A stretch of DNA of 64,000 nucleotides from assembly GCF_900156425.1 (NCBI RefSeq), contig NZ_FTNO01000003.1, forward strand, positions 186,001-250,000. The letters are read 5' to 3'. The notes below the pieces were generated by a model. The model did not search any database and was not told the origin of the DNA. It saw only the letters and a program-made list of their open reading frames with translations. The DNA is from Haladaptatus litoreus. GTDB taxonomy: Archaea; Halobacteriota; Halobacteria; Halobacteriales; Haladaptataceae. Shown here one piece after another: positions 8,266 through 15,427 of the stretch (positions within the stretch are counted from its first letter, which is position 1; each line of letters opens with the position of its first letter). The position numbers were made by a program, and so were the translations under genes.

Positions 8266-9858
8266 ATGGCTGAAAACATATCATTTCCCGACGTCGAATC
8301 GACCGTTTCGTCGCTATCGCTCGACGAGAAGGTCGGCCAGCTGTTCATCGCGGGATTCGACGGAACCACGCCGACGGCCGAAATCGAAGCACTCGTCGCC
8401 GAGTGTCGGCTCGGAGGTGTCATCTACTTCAGTCGGAACGTCGAGTCACCGGAGCAACTGCGGACGCTCTCGCGGACGCTACAAGGGTTCGTCCCGGACG
8501 GCGCGCCGCCGCTGTTCGTGAGCATCGATCAAGAAGGCGGTCGCGTCGCACGACTCTCGTGGGGAACCGAACAGCCGAGCATGATGTCATTCGGCGCGGC
8601 CGACGACCCCGCGCTCGCCGCACGTGCTAGCGACGCCGTCGGCCGCGAACTGCGTGCGCTGGGAATCAACGTGAATCTCGCACCGGTTCTCGACGTCAAC
8701 AACAACCCCGACAACCCCGTCATCGGCGTCAGGTCGTTCGGCGAACGCCCCGACCGCGTCGCAGAACTGGGAGCCGCGTTCGCCGACGGGCTACAGGACG
8801 CGAGTGTCGTCGCCTGCGGGAAGCACTTCCCGGGCCACGGCGACACCGTGGTCGATTCGCACCTCGACATGCCCGTCATCGACCACGACCGCGACCGCCT
8901 CGACCGCGTCGAGCTCCGTCCCTTCCGCCGCGCCATCGAGGCCGGTATCGACGCCATCATGACGACCCACGTTGCGTTTCCGACCATCGCGGACGACGAG
9001 CGCCCGGCAACGCTCTCACACCGGGTCGTCACCGGACTCCTCCGCGAGGAACTGGGATTCGACGAACTCGTTATCACGGACTGTATGGAGATGGACGCCA
9101 TCGCCGACGGCGTCGGAACGGTTGAAGGGTGCGTGCAGGCGGTCGAAGCGGGCTGTGACCTGATTTGCGTCTCACACACCCCGTCGAAACAGCGCGCGGC
9201 CATCGACGCGGTCGTAGACGCCGTCACGTCGGGGCGCATCGAAGAGTCGCGCATCGACCGGTCGGTGCGGCGAATCCTTCGCGCGAAGCGAGCGTACGAC
9301 GCGGGAGCAGTTGGTGATGACGCACAGTGGGACGACGCCGCCGCGGACTGCCGCGCCGTCGCGCGAACCGTCGCCGAGCGCGGCGTCACGCTTGTCCGCG
9401 ACGATGCCGACAACCTCCCGCTCTCCGGCCAACCAGTCTCAGTCTACGAGTTCGATAGTGACCGCGGGTCGCTCGCCGAGGAGACACGGGACGCCGACGG
9501 TGCGCTTGCGGACGCGCTTGCGGAAGCAGGCGTGACGGTAGACGCATCGGTTCTCGCTTCCGGCGAAACACTGGCGTTCGAGTCCGGAGCGTCAAACGGT
9601 CCGACGGTCGTACGCACGTCCGACGCCGCCGCGAATCCAGATCAAGCGGCCGCGGTTCGCGACCTTGCGGCCGACACGGATGTGGTCGTTGTCGCGACCA
9701 GCAACCCCTACGACCTCGCCACGTTCCCCAGCGTCGAAACGTACCTGACGACGTACGATAGCACGCTCCCTTCGCTCGTCGCTGTCGCCGACGTGCTCGT
9801 CGGGAACAGGGAGCCAACCGGTCGGCTTCCGGTCACGATTCCCGACCAGGAAACGTAA
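8266..9858 (+). CDS. nagZ: Beta-N-acetylhexosaminidase NagZ (GH3)
   Basis: A 530-aa GH3 enzyme. The GH3 barrel opens with SLDEKVGQLFIAGFDG and holds KHFPGHGDT...DSH (residues 186-200; the loop whose Asp-His pair acts as acid/base in NagZ) and VITDCMEM with nucleophile Asp272. The C-terminal part (about 380-530) is an alpha/beta sandwich like that of Bacillus YbbD; single-domain proteobacterial NagZ lacks it. NagZ releases GlcNAc from GlcNAc-MurNAc fragments and chitooligomers. Start 8266 (MAENISFPD) is 4 bp after namZ, so the pair is co-transcribed, as in the Bacillus muropeptide operon. No export signal is present. It converges with the creatininase gene across a 10-bp gap. Confidence 0.93.
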   Translation: MAENISFPDVESTVSSLSLDEKVGQLFIAGFDGTTPTAEIEALVAECRLGGVIYFSRNVESPEQLRTLSRTLQGFVPDGAPPLFVSIDQEGGRVARLSWGTEQPSMMSFGAADDPALAARASDAVGRELRALGINVNLAPVLDVNNNPDNPVIGVRSFGERPDRVAELGAAFADGLQDASVVACGKHFPGHGDTVVDSHLDMPVIDHDRDRLDRVELRPFRRAIEAGIDAIMTTHVAFPTIADDERPATLSHRVVTGLLREELGFDELVITDCMEMDAIADGVGTVEGCVQAVEAGCDLICVSHTPSKQRAAIDAVVDAVTSGRIEESRIDRSVRRILRAKRAYDAGAVGDDAQWDDAAADCRAVARTVAERGVTLVRDDADNLPLSGQPVSVYEFDSDRGSLAEETRDADGALADALAEAGVTVDASVLASGETLAFESGASNGPTVVRTSDAAANPDQAAAVRDLAADTDVVVVATSNPYDLATFPSVETYLTTYDSTLPSLVAVADVLVGNREPTGRLPVTIPDQET

Positions 9859-9868
9859 GTAGCCCGCC

Positions 9869-10669
9869 CTATCGCGCCTGCTCGGAGACCGAACAAAGCA
9901 CGTCGGCCAGTTCGTTACCCAGTCGGTCGAACAGTTCCTCGCCTTTCGCCGCGCTTGCCAGTGACGGGTCGCCGATTGCGCCCGACGCGGAGTACTCTTC
10001 GAACTCGCGGTATGTCGAGAGCGCGCCGCCGACGAGGAGGTCTTGTGTTCCGCGCTCGTACGGTTCGTCTAAGTATTCGGCGTCGGCGTCGTCCATCGTG
10101 ACGAGATCCGCGTGGAGATGCAACATGAGCGAGGTTTCGAACTCGCCACCGTGGGCCATGCCCCCAACGTCGCTCTCTCGAATCTCGTCGATGAACGAGT
10201 CGGCGAGTTGGAAGTACGTCAGGCCGGCCACCTCCGCCTCGGGATTGGACTTGCCAACCGTGCTCACGACGTTGTCGATGACGGAGGCATTGCCTCCGTG
10301 ACCGTTGACGAAGCAGATGCCGTCGAACCCATTTTCGAGCGCGGTGTCGGCAACGTCTTCCAGGAGTGCGAGGAGGTGTTCCAGTTCGAGCGTCATCGTC
10401 CCGCCGAGCGACGTATGGTGCGGTGAGAACCCCGACCAAATCGGCGGCGTCACGAGAAGTGGTACGTCGTCCGCGACGCGTTCGGCACCGAGGTGGGAGA
10501 CGGCGTCGGCCAGAAGCGTGTCGGTTGCGACGGGGAGATGGTGACCGTGTTGTTCGATGCTGCCGACCGGGACGACGACGACCGACCCGTCGGCGGTTCC
10601 GGTGTCGCGGATTTCGCGTCGAGTCTTCGTTGCCCACGCGACAGACGAGGAACGTCCTGTTGGGAGCAT
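9869..10669 (-). CDS. Creatininase-family amidohydrolase
   Basis: About 266 aa of the creatininase/formamide hydrolase superfamily. The metal-site motifs are VVPVGSIEQHGHHLPVATDTLLAD (Glu, His, Asp ligands), FVNGHGGN and AHGGEFETS. ATG 10669 (MLPTGRSSSVAW) is chosen; an upstream extension lacks homology-like content. The family opens cyclic or linear amides, for example creatinine, F420/riboflavin formamide intermediates and mycofactocin peptides. Next to NagZ, a role on an amide of a muropeptide or lactam is conceivable but not shown. Divergent from the chitinase gene, so both may share one control region at 10670-10853. Confidence 0.85.
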   Translation of the reverse strand: MLPTGRSSSVAWATKTRREIRDTGTADGSVVVVPVGSIEQHGHHLPVATDTLLADAVSHLGAERVADDVPLLVTPPIWSGFSPHHTSLGGTMTLELEHLLALLEDVADTALENGFDGICFVNGHGGNASVIDNVVSTVGKSNPEAEVAGLTYFQLADSFIDEIRESDVGGMAHGGEFETSLMLHLHADLVTMDDADAEYLDEPYERGTQDLLVGGALSTYREFEEYSASGAIGDPSLASAAKGEELFDRLGNELADVLCSVSEQAR

Positions 10670-10795
10670 GGAAGAGATTGTTCGCGTCGAATGTATATTT
10701 ATTTGGGTTCCGGTGGAAACGAACTGCTGTCCGACGAAGTCGAGCGAGCGAATGTCTCGATTACACGAACCGAATACCGTCACTATCGAGTTTTA

Positions 10796-10830
10796 TATCA
10801 CATATATAATATACATACAAATTTATTAAC
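10796..10830. promoter_or_regulatory. AT-rich promoter region upstream of the chitinase gene
   Basis: A dense AT tract (atatataatatac followed by AAATTTATTAA at 10819-10829) lies 25-55 bp before the chitinase start. The 11-mer AAATTTATTAA recurs at 12923-12933, upstream of the neighbouring IclR gene, so it may be a regulator site as well as a TATA element. Confidence 0.4.
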
Positions 10831-10853
10831 TATGGAAACAATTGAATGATTTG

Positions 10854-12029
10854 ATGTTTGAGAAAGAAGTAAGCGGAGAGAGGCGTAAATTCATAAAGAG
10901 AACTGGTGCGCTGGCAACCCTCCCAATCGTCGGTGACGTCGCCGGAGCGCGGCGCGGCGGGCACCGCTCGTCGGACAAGCGCGTCGTCGGATACTATCCC
11001 TCGTGGGCGACCGAGTACGGTCCGCGAGACGTGCCCTACGACAAGGTCACTCACCTGAATTACGCCTTCCTCGAACCAACCTCGGAGGGGGAAGTCAAAC
11101 TCGCAGTCACCGGGGACGCCGCACCCGAACTCTTAGAAAAGTTCCGAACGGTAACGTACGAGCAACCGGACACGTCGTTCATGTTTTCCGTGCAGGCTGG
11201 ATGGTACTCCGGTCGGTTCTCCGATGCCGCCCTCACGGCCGAGCGACGGGTACGATTCGCCCGAACCGCCATCGAACTCGTGCGAAAGTACAACTTCGAT
11301 GGTATCGACATCGATTGGGAGTATCCCGACGGGACGATTCGAGAGAGCGACCCACACAACTTGGTGCTCCTTCTGCGCGAAATCCGACGGCAACTCGACG
11401 AAGCGGAGCGATCGGACGGCCAGCGGTACGAATTGAGCATGGCGGCGTCGGCCAACCCGTCAACCATCGACACGCAGGAAGTCGGCGCGTTTAGCGACGA
11501 CGTAGACTTCCTGAACGTGATGAACTACGACTTCCACGGAACATGGGACGAGCGCACCCACTTCAACGCGCCGCTATATCCCGTACCAGACGCGCCGAAC
11601 GCGACACCGTCGTTCACCGCCGACCACGCGATGCAACATTGGGCTAGCAAACCAATAGCGAAGGAGAAACTCCACTTCGGGCTTCCGTTCTACGGACGCA
11701 CCTTCGAGAACGTGCAAAACGAACACCCCAGCGACCACGGACTGTTTCAACCGTTCGAAGGCGGCAGCGCTATGGAGTACGGTGAAATCATGGAGAACGT
11801 CCGGCACGGTACTGATTACGAGTACCACTGGCACCCCGAAGCGAAGGTACCGTGGCTGTACTCGGCGGAAGAAGGTACGTTCATCTCTTACGACGACCGA
11901 CACTCCATCAGGGAGAAGACGAAGTACGCCGTGGACAACGACTTCGGCGGGATGATGTGCTGGGAACTCTCACAGGACCCCGATAACGTTCTGCTGGAGA
12001 CGATAGACAGACACATCTGCCGTCGCTGA
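10854..12029 (+). CDS. Tat-exported GH18 chitinase
   Basis: A 391-aa glycoside hydrolase family 18 enzyme. The N-terminus has a twin-arginine signal (GERRKFIKRTGALATLPIVGDVAGA), so it acts outside the cell. The barrel begins KRVVGYYPSWA. The catalytic motif FDGIDIDWEYPD is complete, with Glu156 as acid and both Asp present. MNYDFHGTWD and FGLPFYGRTF are further GH18 blocks, and the barrel ends GGMMCWELSQD. There is no separate chitin-binding domain. It would release GlcNAc oligomers, which NagZ nearby could finish. ATG 10854 is preferred over a TTG at 10842. An IclR regulator follows, convergent. Confidence 0.93.
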   Translation: MFEKEVSGERRKFIKRTGALATLPIVGDVAGARRGGHRSSDKRVVGYYPSWATEYGPRDVPYDKVTHLNYAFLEPTSEGEVKLAVTGDAAPELLEKFRTVTYEQPDTSFMFSVQAGWYSGRFSDAALTAERRVRFARTAIELVRKYNFDGIDIDWEYPDGTIRESDPHNLVLLLREIRRQLDEAERSDGQRYELSMAASANPSTIDTQEVGAFSDDVDFLNVMNYDFHGTWDERTHFNAPLYPVPDAPNATPSFTADHAMQHWASKPIAKEKLHFGLPFYGRTFENVQNEHPSDHGLFQPFEGGSAMEYGEIMENVRHGTDYEYHWHPEAKVPWLYSAEEGTFISYDDRHSIREKTKYAVDNDFGGMMCWELSQDPDNVLLETIDRHICRR

Positions 12030-12078
12030 CGGGGGGATTTCACTGGTTGCGAGGCGGCTGCTGACCCACCTGGAACTC

Positions 12079-12840
12079 CTACGCGTGCGCCAGTTTCAAC
12101 TCGATGATGTTCTTCGCTCGCAGAAGTTCCTCCAGGTGTTTCTCGTCGGGGTCAGCACTGATACGGCTCGACGGGCCGGAGACGCTTATCGCTCCGATTA
12201 CCTGACCGTTCTCGTTCTTGATGGCGACCGCGACACAGCGGACGCCGCGCACACGCTCCTCGCTGTCGATGGCGAATCCCGTCTCCCGAATCGTCTCCAG
12301 TTCCGTCGCGAGTTCCTCACGGTCGGTGATGGTCTTCGCCGTCCGAGCGGGAAGCCCCCGCTGTTCGAGTATCGCTTCGACTCGACTCTCGGGCAGGTAC
12401 GCGAGAATGGCCTTGCCGAGAGCAGTAGCGTGGAGAGCGACGTGTTTTCCGGGATGGGTGTCGAGCGGAATGGAAGTGTCCGCTTGCGCGTCGTAAATGT
12501 AGACACCGCGCCCGTCCTCTTCGACGAGGAGGCTCGCCGATTCGTCGGTTTCGACGGCTATCTCGTCGATTTCGGGTTCGGCCACCTCGAAAATCTTGCG
12601 CCGAGACCGGGCGTACTCGCCGATTTCGAGGAACCGAAGGCTGACGCGGTATATGTTGTTGTTTCTAACGACGTAGCCTCGCTCGACGAGCGTTCGAAGG
12701 TGGTTGTAGACCGTGCTATCGGGGAGATCGAGATGAGCGGAAATCTCCGTGAGGCGGGCTCCGTCAAGTTCGCGGAGGGTTTCGATGATGTCGAACGACC
12801 GCGCGGTCGTCCGAACCGGGGTGTTCGACTCGCCAGTCAT
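12079..12840 (-). CDS. IclR-family transcriptional regulator
   Basis: 253 aa. The N-terminal winged helix (about residues 10-75) contains RSFDIIETLRELDGARLTEISAHLDLPDSTVYNHLRTLVERGYV. The C-terminal IclR effector domain (about 80-250) includes LDTHPGKHVALHATALGKAILAYLPES, a Glu/Arg-rich SEERVRGVRCVAVAI segment and GAISVSGPSSRI. IclR proteins bind small carbon metabolites and control nearby catabolic genes. It closes the amino-sugar cluster, so control of the chitinase, creatininase and muropeptide genes is the natural inference. A long AT-rich leader lies upstream. Confidence 0.9.
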   Translation of the reverse strand: MTGESNTPVRTTARSFDIIETLRELDGARLTEISAHLDLPDSTVYNHLRTLVERGYVVRNNNIYRVSLRFLEIGEYARSRRKIFEVAEPEIDEIAVETDESASLLVEEDGRGVYIYDAQADTSIPLDTHPGKHVALHATALGKAILAYLPESRVEAILEQRGLPARTAKTITDREELATELETIRETGFAIDSEERVRGVRCVAVAIKNENGQVIGAISVSGPSSRISADPDEKHLEELLRAKNIIELKLAHA

Positions 12841-13972
12841 TTGCTTTCTTTGACCACATTTCCAGCGTGAGGTAATATATTTTCCTTTGGAGGTAGCTGA
12901 GATTCTTCCGAATATAATATATAAATTTATTAATATCTCATTTGTTAGTTTAATTACTATTTCTATCGTCGAGGATTGAGATAGCCACTAATAGTATAGT
13001 TATGGAATAATCATACAATATTGAAGGCGATAGAGGAAGTACAACTTCTCCGCGGCCAGCACTCAGACTACAACGTACGCTGGAAGTCGATTTTCGCTCT
13101 TCGGCATGTCAAACCTCGTTTTCGGTGTCGGTGATTTGGTGTGTTTGAAGCAATTTTTCGATAAAAGTAGGACGATTCGACCGATTTAGTTGAGACTAGC
13201 TAGCGATACCCCACTTTCAAGTCATCGTGTTTTTCGGTGAGTTTGTGGAGGACAGTGGCCGCGAAAACAGTGTCATACCGTCCGAACAACGCGGTGCCGA
13301 GCAGTGCCTTCGTGCCGATAGAATTGTTTTTACTATACAATATTAATTGGGTTCAGGCCGTCGTAATGCACCAGCACTAACACTCCAGAAGAAGGTTCGA
13401 ACTCCGACGTGGAACATCTAAATAGCATCTAAATTTCATAATCGGATTCAGGACGTTCTTCGATACTGAAGATGGAACGCTCACAACGGGAAACAACTTG
13501 AAAGCGACAAGTGGGGACAAATTGATGGTGATTATCTCTATCTCATTTATCTACTTGATGTCTCAGTCGAAGATGCTTCTAACGTAGGCTCTTCATACGG
13601 AGACGAGTCCTTCATCACTGACACAGTCATCGAACGCAGGATTCAACTGCTGCAGTTGAATTCTGAGTAAACCGCGAATGCAGGCCGTCAACGCTTCGAG
13701 ACAGTCCAACGCTCCGAATAGAACACCGAGTTGGCTAACGTCTGTGAGAAACGTGCCGAGAGTCAACAGGTCGAAGGCAAGTACCTCGGCGTCTTCGAGC
13801 ACGCGACGAGCGACGTGATGGTGGCCCATCTTGGTACCGAGAGGTCGCAACCCATTACGTCAGTGTGTACAAAAACGATGGCTATCGGGTAATGGAAGAG
13901 ATGACAGAGCGCATCCCTGGTGTGAGCTACAATTGAGGAAATCTCTATGCGTAGTATCTACAGTTCAGTTGA
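12841..13972. other. 1.1-kb gap with decayed coding remnants
   Basis: No intact gene is seen. The first 180 bp are strongly AT-rich (IclR promoter region). Further on are short open segments that read like protein but are broken by stops and frame changes. One is minus strand, about 13205-13320 (GTKALLGTALFGRYD then VFAATVLHKLTEKHDD). One is plus strand, about 13490-13670 (ESDKWGQIDGDYLYLIYLL then DVSVEDA). One is plus strand, about 13835-13937 (YVSVYKNDGYRVMEEMTERI). I cannot assign families. The pattern suggests an old insertion or gene-loss scar rather than regulatory DNA. Confidence 0.4.
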
Positions 13973-14521
13973 TCACGGAAGCGACTCGGCAGCTTCGAGG
14001 AGATCGTCGTCGGTACGCCACCGGTATAATCGACCGTTTTTCTCGAAGAGGTCGAAAACGCCATCCTGCATCCAACCGAACGGATGTTCTTCATCTTCGT
14101 ACTCCCGCTTGAGAACGTGACTCTTCGAGAAGTACTCGGTCGTGCCAACGAGCAAGCCCTGCTCGACGAGGAAGTCACTCGGATCTTTCTCGGCAACACC
14201 CACAAGGTATGTGACGAGATCGGCGATCAGACAGAACTTCTGGATGCTGTTGTCCCATTCGCCGCGGATGTCGACCATTCGGAAGGCGTAGGCGTCTTCG
14301 CGGCGGTTCAAACGGTCGGTGACGAGGTTGAGTCGGCGGATTGGCTCGCGGTCGTAGTTGCCGAGGACGAAATACGAGCGGTCGTTCTCGTAGACGGGTG
14401 TGAGTTCGCCCAGTGTCTGGATGATTTCTTCGTTGTCGGCAAGCGAGATCTCGTCCTGGTTGAGTTGGTCAGTCGCGTTCGTGAGGATCTCGTCGGGGAC
14501 TGGCGACTCCTCGTCGGGCAT
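13973..14521 (-). CDS. Hypothetical acidic protein, divergent from a winged-helix regulator
   Basis: A 182-aa soluble, acidic protein (starts MPDEESPVPDEILTNATDQL). I do not recognise a catalytic motif. Features include a Tyr/Arg-rich middle (DRSYFVLGNYDREPIRRL), a helical segment FCLIADLVTYLVG and an aromatic C-terminal region (HPFGWMQDGVFDLF, GRLYRWRTDDDLLEAAESLP). It is divergent from the regulator at 14649 across a 127-bp region holding a clear palindromic operator, so the two are probably co-regulated. This paired layout is common for accessory or plasmid-derived gene pairs, including toxin-antitoxin-like ones, but nothing here proves that. Confidence 0.6.
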   Translation of the reverse strand: MPDEESPVPDEILTNATDQLNQDEISLADNEEIIQTLGELTPVYENDRSYFVLGNYDREPIRRLNLVTDRLNRREDAYAFRMVDIRGEWDNSIQKFCLIADLVTYLVGVAEKDPSDFLVEQGLLVGTTEYFSKSHVLKREYEDEEHPFGWMQDGVFDLFEKNGRLYRWRTDDDLLEAAESLP

Positions 14522-14560
14522 ACTCCACTGGTTTCACGGAGCTCGTATAGAATTTACTGT

Positions 14561-14621
14561 GTAGTTTACGAGGGAAAATAGTGTTGTCTACTCTGGAGTG
14601 ATTTACTCTGGAGTAAACTAC
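14561..14621. promoter_or_regulatory. Nested palindromic operator between divergent genes
   Basis: The 10-mer ACTCTGGAGT occurs twice (14590-14599 and 14605-14614). The second copy extends to the palindrome TTTACTC-TG-GAGTAAA (14602-14617). An outer inverted pair, gtagtttac at 14561-14569 and gtaaactac at 14613-14621, encloses the array. It lies between divergent starts at 14521 and 14649, so autoregulation by the winged-helix protein is likely. Confidence 0.7.
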
Positions 14622-14648
14622 TTGTCGGGCCAGCACGTAGAAACCAGT

Positions 14649-15062
14649 ATGAGTACCGACCTGAGCACGGGCGAAAGTGCGGACGCACGTGAACTGGTGC
14701 ATTTCGTCACCCAGCAGACGCGGTTCGCACTCGTCACCAATATCATCCAGCACCCCCACCAGCTCCCCTCGATGTACGAACTCGAACAGCTCAACCCGAG
14801 CGTCAGCGAAGCCACCGTCTACAAGCACATCCAGAAACTCATCAACGCTGGCATCGTGAAAGAAGCCGCACTATCGGCCGACGAGCGTCGACAAGGCTAT
14901 CCGTGGAAGTTCTATGGACTAACTGACGACGGTCGCGAGTTTCTTGAATCACACAATCTCCTCGAAGCCGAGGAGACGCTTCAACGGATCTACGAGACGA
15001 TCAGCGACAAACCCGACAAAATGGTCAAATACGAGAATGCACCCCGGCCCAGTGGGAAATAA
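14649..15062 (+). CDS. Small winged-helix transcriptional regulator (PadR/ArsR-like)
   Basis: 137 aa from ATG 14649 (MSTDLSTGESADARELVHF). The wing-helix region is TRFALVTNIIQHPHQLPSMYELEQLNPSVSEATVYKHIQKLINAGIVKEA, followed by a wing (RRQGYPWKFYGLTDDGREFLESH) and a dimerisation helix. The YKHIQKL recognition helix and the FYGLTDDGREFL wing are typical of haloarchaeal PadR/ArsR-type regulators. It probably binds the palindromes just upstream and controls itself and the divergent hypothetical gene. The earlier start at 14598 would overlap the operator and is rejected. Confidence 0.85.
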   Translation: MSTDLSTGESADARELVHFVTQQTRFALVTNIIQHPHQLPSMYELEQLNPSVSEATVYKHIQKLINAGIVKEAALSADERRQGYPWKFYGLTDDGREFLESHNLLEAEETLQRIYETISDKPDKMVKYENAPRPSGK

Positions 15063-15427
15063 GCTCCCACCCTACTCAATCACAGTTGACACCGTTTGTT
15101 CTGTGAGGGCGAGAAGGAGGAGAGCTGTCGCTCACTCGTAGCCGCTATATCCTTCTAAGCGCTTTTCATCGTCAATAACCCCCCAGTACGCCGGTTTCGT
15201 CTCCTGAGTGCAGAATCAGCGAGCACGGCATGAAACTGAATCCGTTCAACGACTGTCGGAACGAATGTCGAACGTCGAACTGCGGTCGAATTCGGCGGTG
15301 CAAGTGTGGAGTGAAAACGTCCTGCTTTGCAGTCATCGAATCCGATCTGTCTGAACGTAGCGAGGAGGAACGACCTCCGGTCTTGTTCGGTAGCATACTT
15401 TAGGAACACGTTACCAATTAGCAATCG
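15063..15427. other. 365-bp gap without a supported gene
   Basis: Nothing secure is seen. A 57-codon plus-strand ORF at 15230-15403 is unusually rich in Cys (seven within its first 35 codons), but its codon use is only weakly biased, so it is not called. A minus-strand ORF across the same DNA has no recognisable motif. Confidence 0.3.

Noticed and set aside
15230..15403. 57-codon Cys-rich ORF (seven Cys)
   Set aside because: Spacing does not match known small CPxCG zinc fingers and codon bias is weak; likely chance.
15155..15424. 89-codon minus-strand ORF
   Set aside because: No motif, no promoter and overlaps another weak frame; treated as non-coding.
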